The notes under the pieces were generated by a model. The model was not told where the DNA came from, ran no database searches, and was given only the letters and a program-made list of their open reading frames with translations. From Cytophagaceae bacterium (GTDB lineage: Bacteria; Bacteroidota; Bacteroidia; Cytophagales; Cytophagaceae), in the NCBI GenBank assembly GCA_029237685.1, contig JAQZBV010000026.1:28726-92725 (forward strand): a stretch of 64,000 nucleotides of DNA. Direction: 5' to 3'. The position numbers were made by a program, and so were the translations under genes. Of this stretch, positions 18,823 through 27,733 are shown in pieces. Each line of letters begins with the position of its first letter. The stretch's first letter is position 1.

Positions 18823-19530
18823 TTAGCAATTTCCATCCACTCCACAGCTATCGCTGTTTTCAGTGGGTGTCACCTGGCTTACAGCATCAATCTTTTCTTT
18901 TTCTTTCCAGGCATGCTCAAGCGCTTCTAAAAACGTATCCGGCATTTGCGCGCCGGATATGCCATATTGTTGATCCACCACGAAAAAAGGAACGCCCCGT
19001 ATGCCCAAACGCTGCGCAGTCGCTTCATCGCTTCTCACCTCTTCTGTAAACGCTCCTACTTGAAGTACATGTTCTACTTCCTCTTTTTCTAATCCGGTAT
19101 CGATGCCTAATTGCAATAAAGTAGGATGATCGGCGATATTGGCTCCCTCTGTGAAATAAGCTTTCAACAAACGTTCTTTGGCCTGATCTCCCAAATCTTT
19201 TGTCTTTGCAAACTGAATCAAACGATGCGCGTCGAAAGAATTAGCGACTACACACTTTTCAAAATTAAAAGTTAATCCTGCTGCAGCTGCTGTGCCGGTC
19301 AATTGCTCGTGCATTTGCTCCGACCATTGCAAGGTTTGCCCTTTAATCTCCGCCAAATATTCCAAAGGATTTTTATCGGGTTGTGTTTTCATAGCAGGAT
19401 CCAGTTCAAAGCTGTGCCAAGTCACCTCGATATGATCCTTATGTTCAAAACGACTCAGTGCTTCTTCAAACCTGCGTTTTCCTATGTAACAAAACGGACA
19501 GCGGATGTCCGACCAAATGTCTACTTTCAT
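18823..19530 (-). CDS. DsbA-family oxidoreductase, FrnE-like
   Basis: MKVDIWSDIRCPFCYIGKRRFEEAL...LGIRGVPFFVVDQQYGISGAQ. Confidence 0.93.
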   Translation of the reverse strand: MKVDIWSDIRCPFCYIGKRRFEEALSRFEHKDHIEVTWHSFELDPAMKTQPDKNPLEYLAEIKGQTLQWSEQMHEQLTGTAAAAGLTFNFEKCVVANSFDAHRLIQFAKTKDLGDQAKERLLKAYFTEGANIADHPTLLQLGIDTGLEKEEVEHVLQVGAFTEEVRSDEATAQRLGIRGVPFFVVDQQYGISGAQMPDTFLEALEHAWKEKEKIDAVSQVTPTENSDSCGVDGNC

Positions 19531-19595
19531 AACTATTCGCCATTAATGCTTTTGAAATTACTTAACCCTTTGAGGGGAAAAGAAGTTCCATGATA

Positions 19596-19637
19596 GTTTT
19601 CAGTTATCAGTTATCAGTTATCAGTTTTCAGTTATCA
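19596..19637. repeat. 7-bp tandem repeat (AACTGAA/AACTGAT on minus strand) overlapping a gene 3' end
   Basis: AGTTTTCAGTTATCAGTTATCAGTTATCAGTTTTCAGTTAT. Confidence 0.9.
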
Positions 19638-20928
19638 TTTCCTTCACTACCTCCAATCCGCTTCCCAGTGCTGCTTCTACCGTGCCTGTACCATGCCCCC
19701 GGTCCAGTGCTTCACCGGCAAAAAACAGTCTTTGTCCTACCGGTTTCATGAATTGCTGCATGAATTTATCGGCCTCTAAAGTAGAATACGAATAGGCCCC
19801 TAAAGCATAAGGATCATTTGTCCAATGAAAGACACGGCTGGCCAGTAATTCTTTTCTTAACTCTTCTATTTCAATTTTGAAAATATCAGACAGTGATTGT
19901 AAAGCATCGGTTGTCATGTGTTGTTCATCCCCTGTATACTGCAAGGCCGCAGGTCCCGACAGCCAACCGGTGAGTACAGGAGCAGGATTGGGTTCTTGTG
20001 TCCACCAGGTAGGAACAGTGGCATCTGAAAATAAAAAGAAAAACTTATGCAAATCTGCACCTATAGCTTGCTGTACCGATTTATCCTTCCAGAAAGCATG
20101 CTTGAATTCTAACACAAACTTCACCACATGTCCAAAACCCAAGGCATAAGCGGCTTCTACTTTTTTAGGCAAAGGAGGAAAAAAAGCGATCGCTGCTTCT
20201 GCTCCTTCAGGAGCCTGCCATACACCTAAGGGAACGGTAATCAATACTTGATCTGCCGTGTAAGTAGTCTTCACATCTGTGATGACTTCCACATGCGAAG
20301 CGCTCCAATGAATTTCCTTGACCACTTCCGATAAGAATAGTTTTACACCGTGTTCATGACACTCCTGCCATAGGGCATGCATCAACATGCTGTAGCCTCC
20401 GTTGATGTGGTATTGTTCCCAGGGCTGTTCCTGCTGCCATTCCTCTTTGAAAGCCAATGTACTGGCTCGGGCTATATCTGCCGCATCATAACCTTCAATG
20501 TATCCGCGAATGGCATCCACCATTTCTTCATAGCGTTCACCGGAAAAGTGAGTGTTGATAAATTCTTCAATGGAAATATCTTCTTTGATACCACGCAGCT
20601 TTTCTTCCAAAATTTCCTGGTGTTGAATCACATCATAGCCTTTAAAAAATTTACCTTTTCTAAAATTCCAGATCTCTCCTTCTACATGATGGTAGACAAT
20701 GCCGTATTCCTGCAAGAGTTGTAAGGTCAGGGGAAGATTACCGTGTACAAATTCGGCTCCGGCTTCTATGCGCACATCAAAGCCTTCGCCTTTCATGCTG
20801 TGGATACGACCCCCTATGCGATCTCTTGCTTCAAGTATGATCACTTTCTTCCCTTTTTTGCTCAACTCACGTGCTGCCGAAAGTCCTGAAGCACCTGCTC
20901 CGATAATGATCGCATCTACTTTTGTCAT
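19621..20928 (-). CDS. Flavin monoamine oxidase family protein
   Basis: DAIIIGAGASGLSAARELSKKGKKVIILEARDRIGGRI (FAD Rossmann) and RLFFAGEALDRGHGTGTVEAALGSG. Confidence 0.93.
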   Translation of the reverse strand: MTKVDAIIIGAGASGLSAARELSKKGKKVIILEARDRIGGRIHSMKGEGFDVRIEAGAEFVHGNLPLTLQLLQEYGIVYHHVEGEIWNFRKGKFFKGYDVIQHQEILEEKLRGIKEDISIEEFINTHFSGERYEEMVDAIRGYIEGYDAADIARASTLAFKEEWQQEQPWEQYHINGGYSMLMHALWQECHEHGVKLFLSEVVKEIHWSASHVEVITDVKTTYTADQVLITVPLGVWQAPEGAEAAIAFFPPLPKKVEAAYALGFGHVVKFVLEFKHAFWKDKSVQQAIGADLHKFFFLFSDATVPTWWTQEPNPAPVLTGWLSGPAALQYTGDEQHMTTDALQSLSDIFKIEIEELRKELLASRVFHWTNDPYALGAYSYSTLEADKFMQQFMKPVGQRLFFAGEALDRGHGTGTVEAALGSGLEVVKEMITEN

Positions 20929-20952
20929 GGTTTTTTTTTCTTATCACAATAT

Positions 20953-20985
20953 AAAAAAAGGATCCCGCTTTCAGTGGGATCCTTT
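20953..20985 (-). terminator. Intrinsic terminator after TPP riboswitch
   Basis: AAAGGATCCCACTGAAAGCGGGATCCTTTTTTT on the minus strand. Confidence 0.88.
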
Positions 20986-20988
20986 GAT

Positions 20989-21091
20989 GAATCTTTAAAT
21001 TCCCTACGTCAGTATTACCTGCTTCAGGTCCGATGGGTATTTCTCAGTCTGTTCCGATGTGATCGGAAGGTATGACACCCCTTAAAGATTC
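20989..21091 (-). promoter_or_regulatory. TPP riboswitch (THI box)
   Basis: Minus strand GAATCTTTAAGGGGTGTC...CTGAGAAATACCCATCGGACCTGAAGCAGGTAATACTGACGTAGGGAATTTAAAGATTC matches the THI-box consensus (GGGGUGC, CUGAGA, ACCC, ACCUGA, UAAUxC, GCGUAGGGA). Confidence 0.93.
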
Positions 21092-21214
21092 GTTACATTC
21101 TACTAAAGAGGAAATAACGTGCCAATGCGATGAGGTGTCCCGAAACAGTATTTTTATAGTATCCAATGGATAAATGTGCCACAATTTGACTATAAATGTG
21201 GTTAAATTTCTATG

Positions 21215-23440
21215 CTAATTTCTTACGGCGTCTTCCAGGTCAATGCTAGTGATATCTACCAGAAATGAAAGCACCTGATGCTGGCCGGGTAAATTATATT
21301 GTGCATGCGTAGATTTATTACCAACTTTTATACTGTGTGCGTAAGAAGGTAAAGAAACAAACATATCTTCATCTGTCACATCATCGCCTATACATAAAAT
21401 AAAATCGGGCTGAATGTATTGAATGAGTTTAGCTGCTATAATTCCTTTATTGCAATCACTGGGTTTGACTTCGATGACCTTATTTCCATCGAGTACATTC
21501 AGATTAAATTGGTTACTGATCACATTACTCAGCTCTTCCAATAATTCTCTCGATCGTGTAAAAGAGAAACTGGCTTCTGCTTTACGATAATGCCAGCAAA
21601 GACCGGTCTCTTTGTTTTCAATAAATGTTCCGGGACAGCGGTTCACATATTTTTCAAATATCGGCATCACATACTCTTTCCATTTAGAATCCTGTACCCG
21701 ATCGGATATCCAGGCTTCAGAAGGTTTTTTAAGAAAGGCACCATGTTCAGCCGATAAATAGACAGGAAGTTCGGCAAACACTTGCTGCATAAAATCCTTA
21801 TCCCTTCCACTGATAATAGCAATCTGATTGTCCGATGAGGCAGCCAACTCTCGTATTAATGTAAATATAGATTCGGATGGAAAAGCTAAAGAAGGAATCA
21901 AATTAAACGCAGCCAATGTACCGTCGTAATCAAATAAGAACAAACGTTTGGTACTTTGACTATAGTCTTCATGAATGCTTCGAACAATCTTCTGATCCAC
22001 CAAACGAGTTTTCATTCTATTCTGCTTGTTTTTAATGGCATCCAATTCACTGATAAAGTCCTCTGACCATCTGAAGATATCGTATGATTTAATTCTATGC
22101 TGCATATTTTCCATCCGCACATTTTTCTCTGCGGCAGACATATTTAAGGCCTGGTATAAAGAATGCGCGATTTGGCTTTTATCTGTAGGATTAATTTGAA
22201 TAGCACCTTCCAATTCGGCTGCGGCTCCTGCCATTTCACTTAAAATTAATACTCCGTCTTTATCTTTCCGGCTTGCAATAAATTCTTTGGCCACCAGATT
22301 CATTCCGTCTCTTACAGGTGTGATAAGAGCTACATCGCACACAGAATACAAACCCAAAAGTTCTGAGAAACTCAATGACGTATACATGTAAATAATGGGA
22401 CGCCAGTTAAAACTGCCATACTTCCCATTGATACGACCTATGGTTTCTTCCAATTCGTGCTTCATGTCCTGGTATTGAAGAATGGTATCTCTTGATGGTA
22501 CAATGACCATAATAAACACCACCTTTTCTTTCCACTCCGGATAAGCTTCCAGGAAAGCTTGGTAACCTGTCAAGCGATGAATCAGACCTTTGGAATAGTC
22601 CAAGCGATCCACAGAGAAAATAATTTTCTTTTCTTTCTGTTCTGTTTTTACTTTTTCACGAAATTCAATTACTTCCGGTAGATCATACGCCTCATTGAAT
22701 TTCTTATAATCAATACTGATGGGAAAAGTATCCGTACGCACCGGCCGATCTTCCACCATGATATCTTTCAACGCGTAATCGTAACCCAGCACACGCGCTA
22801 CAGCTTTGGCAAAGTATTGCGTATAATCATTGATGTGAAAGCCTGCCAAATCTGCGCCTAAGATGCCGTTCAACAATTCTCTTTGCCATTGTCGTGGCAA
22901 TAACCGAAACAATTCAAAAGAAGGAAAAGGAATATGAAGAAAGAATCCGATAGTAGCCTTGTTGTATTTTTGTCTAAGAAGATCAGGCAGCAACAGCAAG
23001 TGATAATCATGAACCCATATCAAATCGCCTTCTTCATAGAGCGGTTCAATGGCTTTGCAGAACAATTCATTGGCTTCTTTGTAGGCGTGAAAATTCTCTT
23101 CTTCGAATTGTGTGATAAAGGGATAGTAATGAAACAAAGGCCATATTGTACTGTTACAAAATCCTCCGTAGAATTTTTCATTGAGACTTGTCTCCAAATA
23201 AACGGGAGCCAATTCAAATTCTTTATTCTTTAAAACTTCTGGTGAAGTATCTTCCGGTAAGCCATCGGCACAGCCTACCCAAGTTATCTTTTGATCCGCA
23301 GGCAGCTGTCCCGTTTGTTTCAACTGACTGGCCAAAGATAAAATAGCCGATACCAATCCTCCTGAATTTTGTACCAATACCCCTTCTTCCAGTTTGAAAG
23401 GCATTCGGTAAGCAACGATGATGAGTTTGTTAATCTTCAT
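21215..23440 (-). CDS. Bifunctional trehalose-6-phosphate synthase / trehalose-phosphatase
   Basis: GT20: [49 protein letters not shown] phosphatase: [13 protein letters not shown]...[10 protein letters not shown]...[12 protein letters not shown]. Confidence 0.96.
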   Translation of the reverse strand: MKINKLIIVAYRMPFKLEEGVLVQNSGGLVSAILSLASQLKQTGQLPADQKITWVGCADGLPEDTSPEVLKNKEFELAPVYLETSLNEKFYGGFCNSTIWPLFHYYPFITQFEEENFHAYKEANELFCKAIEPLYEEGDLIWVHDYHLLLLPDLLRQKYNKATIGFFLHIPFPSFELFRLLPRQWQRELLNGILGADLAGFHINDYTQYFAKAVARVLGYDYALKDIMVEDRPVRTDTFPISIDYKKFNEAYDLPEVIEFREKVKTEQKEKKIIFSVDRLDYSKGLIHRLTGYQAFLEAYPEWKEKVVFIMVIVPSRDTILQYQDMKHELEETIGRINGKYGSFNWRPIIYMYTSLSFSELLGLYSVCDVALITPVRDGMNLVAKEFIASRKDKDGVLILSEMAGAAAELEGAIQINPTDKSQIAHSLYQALNMSAAEKNVRMENMQHRIKSYDIFRWSEDFISELDAIKNKQNRMKTRLVDQKIVRSIHEDYSQSTKRLFLFDYDGTLAAFNLIPSLAFPSESIFTLIRELAASSDNQIAIISGRDKDFMQQVFAELPVYLSAEHGAFLKKPSEAWISDRVQDSKWKEYVMPIFEKYVNRCPGTFIENKETGLCWHYRKAEASFSFTRSRELLEELSNVISNQFNLNVLDGNKVIEVKPSDCNKGIIAAKLIQYIQPDFILCIGDDVTDEDMFVSLPSYAHSIKVGNKSTHAQYNLPGQHQVLSFLVDITSIDLEDAVRN

Positions 23441-23455
23441 AGTGTATTCGTTTTA

Positions 23456-25228
23456 TTAATAGAAGGTAGGATGATCCTGCTTGGCAGATATCCGATACAC
23501 CGCATTCATCAAACCTACATGGCTGTATGTTTGCGGGAAGTTGCCCCACTGACTGCCGTCTACTCCTACATCCTCGCTGAAAAGATTCAAATGATTGGCA
23601 TGCTGAATGACGCGGTCCAATGTTTTAACGGCATCGTCTACCCTTCCTACACAAGCCAGGGCTTCTACATACCAGAAAGAACATACCAGGAAAGTAGTTT
23701 CAGGGAGACCGAAATCATCTTTATGTACGTAACGATAAAACAATCCATTGTCGGACATCAATTCTTTTTCCATAGCCTGCAAATGAAGTTGAGCTTTTTC
23801 GGAAGAAGGATCCAGGTAATGCATGGTGATCAGTTGCAAACAGCTTGCATCAAGGTGTTTGGAATCCACAGCCTGCATATAGGCCTTGCGTTCCGGATCG
23901 TAAGCCCGTTCGATGTATGAAGCCGCTTTATCCATCAGTACTTCGGCTTCTTGCTGCATAGCCTCGTCTTTTGTAAAGATCGCAATGCGTTTGGCTGCTT
24001 TCGCTCCTGCCCAATGGAACAAATAGGTATAAGTATGATGCTGACTAAGATTTCTGAACTCCCAAATACCGGCATCTTTTTCTTCCATTGTTTTTGAAAT
24101 CAAACGCATCAATTGACGTATGTTTTCATGATCAAGCCTGCCAAGATGAACGAGTCGCGCATCTATGTACATCGGCAGAATACTCGCCAAGACTTGTCCG
24201 TATACATCGTTTTGTATATGTGTAAACGCATCATTCCCTATTCTTACAGGAGTATTACCTAAATAGCCGCTCAAAGGAATTTCTATTTCGGTAAGTTTGT
24301 GTTCGCCTGTAATAGAAAATAAAGGTTGAATCCTGTTGCTCTCTTTGCGTATGATATTTACAATGTATTCAAAGTATTTTTCCGACTCTTCAAAATGGCC
24401 GATACTGTTTAACGCGTTGAGTGTATAATAGGTATCACGCATCCAGCAATAACGGTAATCCCAATTTCTTGTACTGCCTGGAAACTCTGGCAAACTCGTC
24501 GTACCGGCTGCGATAATGCCTCCTGTATCTTCGTATTGGTGAAGTTTCAACACTAAACCTGAACGGATGACCTGCTCCTGGTACAACTGTGAAATGGACA
24601 TCGACTTCACCCACTTTTGCCAATACTGTGTCGTCTTAAATAAAAACTCTTCTGCGGTTTCCGCTAAGGGCGCTTCCAGCGGAATACCGTAACTAAAACA
24701 CAAATATTTGTTTTGTGTCAGTACAAATTCTTTTTCTTCTTTAATGTATGCTAAAGGCACATCGGTTGTTAATCGCACCTGATCATTATATCCTAAAAAA
24801 CGCAAGTGATTACTGCCTTCAGAAACCTCCGCTTTATGCTGTCCATAGTGATGTGTAGGAGTACATACAATTTTTATCTGTGGTGCGCCATTCAATAATT
24901 CTATTTTCCGAAACAACATTAAAGGCTTAAACGCACGACTAACCTGCAAAAATCGCGGGGCATAATCCAATACTCTAAACCGGCTTCCATCTGACATCAC
25001 AAATTCTGTAGCCAGAATATTTGTATTGGGTAAATAATACTGATGGCTTTCTGCACGGCTATCTACCGGCCGAATAGAAAACTCGCCTCCTTTTTCTTCA
25101 TCCAACAAAGATCCAAACAAAAAATCACTGTCAAACCGAGGCATACACATCCACCGCACATTAGACGAAGTGTCTACATAAGCCATGAACGAGCAATTCC
25201 CTATCAATCCCATTTTATACTTATGCAT
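23456..25228 (-). CDS. Glycoside hydrolase family 15 (trehalase/glucoamylase-like)
   Basis: GLIGNCSFMAYVDTSSNVRWMCMPRFDSDFLFGSLLD; GTTSLPEFPGSTRNWDYRYCWMRDTYYTL; GVDGSQWGNFPQTYSHVGLMNA. Confidence 0.94.
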   Translation of the reverse strand: MHKYKMGLIGNCSFMAYVDTSSNVRWMCMPRFDSDFLFGSLLDEEKGGEFSIRPVDSRAESHQYYLPNTNILATEFVMSDGSRFRVLDYAPRFLQVSRAFKPLMLFRKIELLNGAPQIKIVCTPTHHYGQHKAEVSEGSNHLRFLGYNDQVRLTTDVPLAYIKEEKEFVLTQNKYLCFSYGIPLEAPLAETAEEFLFKTTQYWQKWVKSMSISQLYQEQVIRSGLVLKLHQYEDTGGIIAAGTTSLPEFPGSTRNWDYRYCWMRDTYYTLNALNSIGHFEESEKYFEYIVNIIRKESNRIQPLFSITGEHKLTEIEIPLSGYLGNTPVRIGNDAFTHIQNDVYGQVLASILPMYIDARLVHLGRLDHENIRQLMRLISKTMEEKDAGIWEFRNLSQHHTYTYLFHWAGAKAAKRIAIFTKDEAMQQEAEVLMDKAASYIERAYDPERKAYMQAVDSKHLDASCLQLITMHYLDPSSEKAQLHLQAMEKELMSDNGLFYRYVHKDDFGLPETTFLVCSFWYVEALACVGRVDDAVKTLDRVIQHANHLNLFSEDVGVDGSQWGNFPQTYSHVGLMNAVYRISAKQDHPTFY

Positions 25229-25433
25229 CCTTACGAGGGTTAATGATTAACAATAGCTGTACTTCTGCAATAATTGATCCTTGGGTAAAAAAAAGAAGCC
25301 GAATCTGTCATCACAGTAAAAGTAAAACTCATACTACTGGTGACCAGTACCTAAAAAAAAGGAATAAAATCCTCAAAACTATTTTTTTTATGCTCAGCAA
25401 TTCCACATTATGAGGAATTAGTACACAAAAAAA

Positions 25434-25466
25434 ATAAGCCAGCGAATTACTCACTGGCTTATTGAA
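25434..25466 (-). terminator. Intrinsic terminator
   Basis: AATAAGCCAGTGAGTAATTCGCTGGCTTATTTTTTTT on the minus strand. Confidence 0.8.
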
Positions 25467-25484
25467 ATGAATAATCATGAGATA

Positions 25485-26171
25485 TTATTCATAGATGATC
25501 TTATTATTACGATCCAACAATAAATACTCTTCTGTTTCAATGTAATTTCTAAAGTTTTCTATGTCATCTTTCACTAGCTTCTCGAACAAAGGTGTAAACA
25601 GACGAGCTACTTTTTCTCCTGCTATACCTAGCGGAGCACGGTAAGAAATGACCGCTTCTATACCTGTTGTATTTTCATCTATTTCCCTGAATCGAACATT
25701 ACCGGCATTTTCAATCGTTGCACCATGCAGCGATTGCCAGCCAATCATGTGATTGGGATATTGTTTTACAATTTCTGCTTTCCAGGTGATGGTACCCAAA
25801 CCTCCCGGAACTTTTGCTTTCCATTCTGATAAGGTTTCATCCCACTCTTCTACACTCTTCAAATGTGTCATGAACAAAGGAAGATTCTCCAGTCTTCTCC
25901 AAAAGGCATACACTTCGCTTACCGGTTTGTTCACAATCAGCGCAGTTTCAATGGTAATGTTCTTGGCCGGATTGGGTAATCTTTTTTTATTGAAAGCAGA
26001 ATATACGACGCAATTGCCCGTAGCACCACGATAAACCAAATAGGCACCCAATGCTGCGTTTAAGATACTTTTATTTTTTCCTGTCAGGGCTTTATATAAC
26101 AAGGCGGAACCGGCAGTGACTGAAACAAGGCGTTCAGGTCCCGATACGTTGATGTTTGATTTTACTTCCAT
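25485..26171 (-). CDS. SRPBCC-family protein with N-terminal DUF2892-like membrane segment
   Basis: NVSGPERLVSVTAGSALLYKALTGK... then ITIETALIVNKPVSEVYAFWRRLENLPLFMTHLKSVEE. Confidence 0.85.
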   Translation of the reverse strand: MEVKSNINVSGPERLVSVTAGSALLYKALTGKNKSILNAALGAYLVYRGATGNCVVYSAFNKKRLPNPAKNITIETALIVNKPVSEVYAFWRRLENLPLFMTHLKSVEEWDETLSEWKAKVPGGLGTITWKAEIVKQYPNHMIGWQSLHGATIENAGNVRFREIDENTTGIEAVISYRAPLGIAGEKVARLFTPLFEKLVKDDIENFRNYIETEEYLLLDRNNKIIYE

Positions 26172-26321
26172 AATGGTAAGGTTTGATGAATACGATTGAA
26201 TTGTATTCATAAATTATACCAGTATGGATAGACGATTTGTCTTGCCCCTAAATTGAGAGCGGCGTGCAATCACTGTTCTCCGCTCTGCTTAATTTCTCTT
26301 TCTCTGTTACTCTTGCTGTCC

Positions 26322-26517
26322 TGCCCCTAAATCCCCTAAAGGGGACTTATTTATTATTCTGTTTTTTAGCTATAGGCATGTCGTCCCGCTGGGGACGAAT
26401 GATAACATGATTTAATGCACCCCGCCACACTGAATGGCTGGTTGTCTCGGAGGGACAAAATGTCTATAATCTTTATTAAGACGGGAAATAAAGTCCCCTT
26501 TAGGGGATTTAGGGGCA
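26322..26517. repeat. MITE-like inverted-repeat element, copy 1
   Basis: Termini TGCCCCTAAATCCCCTAAAGGGGACTT / AAGTCCCCTTTAGGGGATTTAGGGGCA; inner TCGTCCCGCTGGGGACGA and ATGTCTATA motifs. Confidence 0.92.
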
Positions 26518-26578
26518 AGCCGGATAGAGTTAACGCAAGCTTTTTACTAATGTCCGACAGTCAGCTCCGCTCTCTTAT

Positions 26579-27733
26579 TCATGCTCCTATCGCACGTCCC
26601 AATATATGTTCGCCATGTTTCGCTCTGATCTTATCCATGGCCTGGTACAGATTGATCGTACGCTTGGGATCATCGAACAGACTGATCTGGTAATTGCCAT
26701 GCACCAAATCGCTCAGGCGAACACCAATCAAGCGAACCAGCATGCGCTTGTTGTATAATTTTTCAAATAGATCCGTGACTTTCTCCATTAAAAATTCATC
26801 CGAGGAGGTATAGAGAAAAGAACACTGCTTGGTTTGTGTATCAAAATTGGAGTAACGCAGTTTCACCGTCAGGCAACCGGTCAGAAAATTTTCTTTGCGC
26901 AAACTAAAACACAACTCTTCCACCATCTTCAGCATCTTGGCACGCAGCATTTTTACATCGATGGTATCGGTTTCGAAAGTCGTTTCTGTAGAAAGTGATT
27001 TGCGTTCGGAATAAGGTTCTACCGGTGTATGGTCGATGCCATTGGCGCGCTGCCAAAGCAATGGCCCTGTTTTACCAAACATCGATTCCAATAGTTTAAC
27101 CGGCATGGCGCTTAATGTTTTTACATCGACCACACCTACCTGCTGCAATTGTTCTGCAGTTTTTCTGCCGATCATCGGTATTTTCTCTACGCCTAAGGGA
27201 GAAAGAAATTGTTTTTCATTGCCGAATGGAATTTGCATTTGTCCATTGGGTTTCGACTCTCCCGTAGCCACTTTGGAAACCATTTTATTTTTAGACAAAC
27301 CAAATGAAATGGGAAGCTCTGCTTCTTTCATTACGTATTGTCGGAGTTCGCTTGTCCATTTCATGCAACCGAAAAATTTATCCAATCCTGAAATATCCAA
27401 GTAAAATTCGTCAATGGAGGCTTGTTCAAATACCGGTGCCTTCTCTGAAATAATCTCCCGAATCACTTTCGATTCCCGGCTGTATTCTTCCATGTCTCCT
27501 TTGATCCATATCGCATGCGGACAAAGTAAGCGAGCCATTTTAGAAGGCATGGCGGAATGCACACCGAACTTTCTCGCTTCATAACTGCAGGAGGCTACCA
27601 CTCCACGATCACTTGAGCCTCCTATGATGACAGGTTTACCGGCAAGTTCTCTGCGCTTTTTCACTTCTACTGAAACAAAAAAAGAATCCAAATCCATGTG
27701 TACGATGGAGCGTTTTTCATTGTCCTGCATCAT
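26579..27733 (-). CDS. dinB: Y-family DNA polymerase IV
   Basis: SIVHMDLDSFFVSVEVKKRRELAGKPVIIGGSSDRGVVASCSYEARKFGVHSAMPS; ASIDEFYLDISG. Confidence 0.96.
   Translation of the reverse strand: MMQDNEKRSIVHMDLDSFFVSVEVKKRRELAGKPVIIGGSSDRGVVASCSYEARKFGVHSAMPSKMARLLCPHAIWIKGDMEEYSRESKVIREIISEKAPVFEQASIDEFYLDISGLDKFFGCMKWTSELRQYVMKEAELPISFGLSKNKMVSKVATGESKPNGQMQIPFGNEKQFLSPLGVEKIPMIGRKTAEQLQQVGVVDVKTLSAMPVKLLESMFGKTGPLLWQRANGIDHTPVEPYSERKSLSTETTFETDTIDVKMLRAKMLKMVEELCFSLRKENFLTGCLTVKLRYSNFDTQTKQCSFLYTSSDEFLMEKVTDLFEKLYNKRMLVRLIGVRLSDLVHGNYQISLFDDPKRTINLYQAMDKIRAKHGEHILGRAIGA

Noticed and set aside
23369-23920. 183-aa plus-strand ORF
   Set aside because: Antisense across the GH15 and trehalose genes; shadow ORF.
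21215-25228. Fused trehalose synthase/phosphatase plus GH15 as a new pathway
   Set aside because: The otsA-otsB fusion and its linkage to GH15 genes are common in bacteria.
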